DNA of 64,000 nt from Halomonas citrativorans. GTDB lineage: Bacteria; Pseudomonadota; Gammaproteobacteria; Pseudomonadales; Halomonadaceae. The DNA lies in assembly GCF_900163645.1 (NCBI RefSeq), contig NZ_FUKM01000028.1:124001-188000 (forward strand). The letters run 5' to 3'. The translations under genes and the position numbers were made by a program. Each line of letters starts with the position of its first letter. The stretch's first letter is position 1. The notes beneath the pieces were generated by a model. That model had not been told where the DNA came from, searched no databases, and saw only the letters and a program-made list of their open reading frames with translations. This document shows, piece after piece, positions 63,934 to 64,000 of this stretch.

Positions 63934-64000
63934 TTATTGGTTACCCATGTACTCCAAAATTTCATACGAGTAGGCATACTTAAACGCCCCCGTGATGTCG
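63934..64000 (-). CDS. 3' end of an unidentified protein
   Basis: The minus strand is open from the right edge to TAA at 63936-63934, 21 sense codons ending DITGAFKYAYSYEILEYMGNQ. The tail looks protein-like but is too short to identify. It would lie 63 bases upstream of the GNAT gene in the same direction. Confidence 0.4.
   Translation of the reverse strand, partial: DITGAFKYAYSYEILEYMGNQ

Overview
The window looks like chromosomal sequence from a halophilic gammaproteobacterium, most likely Halomonas or a close Halomonadaceae relative. This is inferred from gene content: the gammaproteobacterial order lipA-lipB-ybeD-dacA-rlpA-mltB-rodA-mrdA-rlmH-rsfS-nadD, an 809-residue DUF3141 protein, acidic proteins, and many LysR and ABC/TTT uptake systems. 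No database search was possible. I saw no rRNA, tRNA, CRISPR array, phage module or complete insertion sequence.

Layout. 1-5093: 5' two thirds of topA (running off the left edge), a PHA-synthase-like DUF3141 protein and a divergent LysR regulator. 5261-16866: conserved housekeeping block for lipoate attachment, wall elongation and septation (dacA, rlpA, mltB, rodA, mrdA), ribosome maturation (rlmH, rsfS), NAD synthesis (nadD) and proline synthesis (proA). 17065-20262: operon of two membrane proteins with degenerate GGDEF domains and a DedA-PAP2 fusion. 20268-24097: lysE-type exporter, ubiX, mpl, glutaredoxin and an exported unknown. 24389-32506: dipeptide/oligopeptide ABC transporter, LysR regulator and prolidase pepQ, forming a peptide uptake and hydrolysis unit. 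32596-36899: OmpW, an undescribed small membrane protein gene with an in-frame amber codon, a MoxR/VWA pair, an unknown, and a RidA-like gene with a 5' frameshift. 36972-42356: tripartite tricarboxylate transporter (fused TctA-TctB plus TctC) with a PrpF-type isomerase and a divergent LysR regulator. 42353-45086: lone cobQ and glutaminase. 45272-51007: LacI regulator with a perfect 18-bp palindrome in front of it, an iron/phosphonate-type ABC transporter and a GpdQ-like phosphodiesterase, which reads as a phosphodiester scavenging operon. 50988-58000: accessory mixture (macrodomain protein, Ada-like methyltransferase, a decayed LysE/VTT chimera, AraC regulator, AhpD-like protein, SAM methyltransferase, DUF4019 protein, a MITE with TA target duplication, an Ntn-hydrolase). 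58204-61868: cupin-mqo-poxB operon feeding electrons from malate and pyruvate to quinone. 61964-64000: small conserved cytoplasmic proteins and the 3' end of an unknown gene.

The most novel observation is at 33391-33516 on the minus strand: 41 codons that read as one coherent small single-pass membrane protein interrupted by a single TAG, followed by a textbook terminator. Other points of interest are the tandem degenerate GGDEF proteins, the LacI/ABC/GpdQ operon with its palindrome, the chimeric LysE-VTT pseudogene, the frameshifted ridA, and hairpins placed directly behind two substrate-binding-protein genes.
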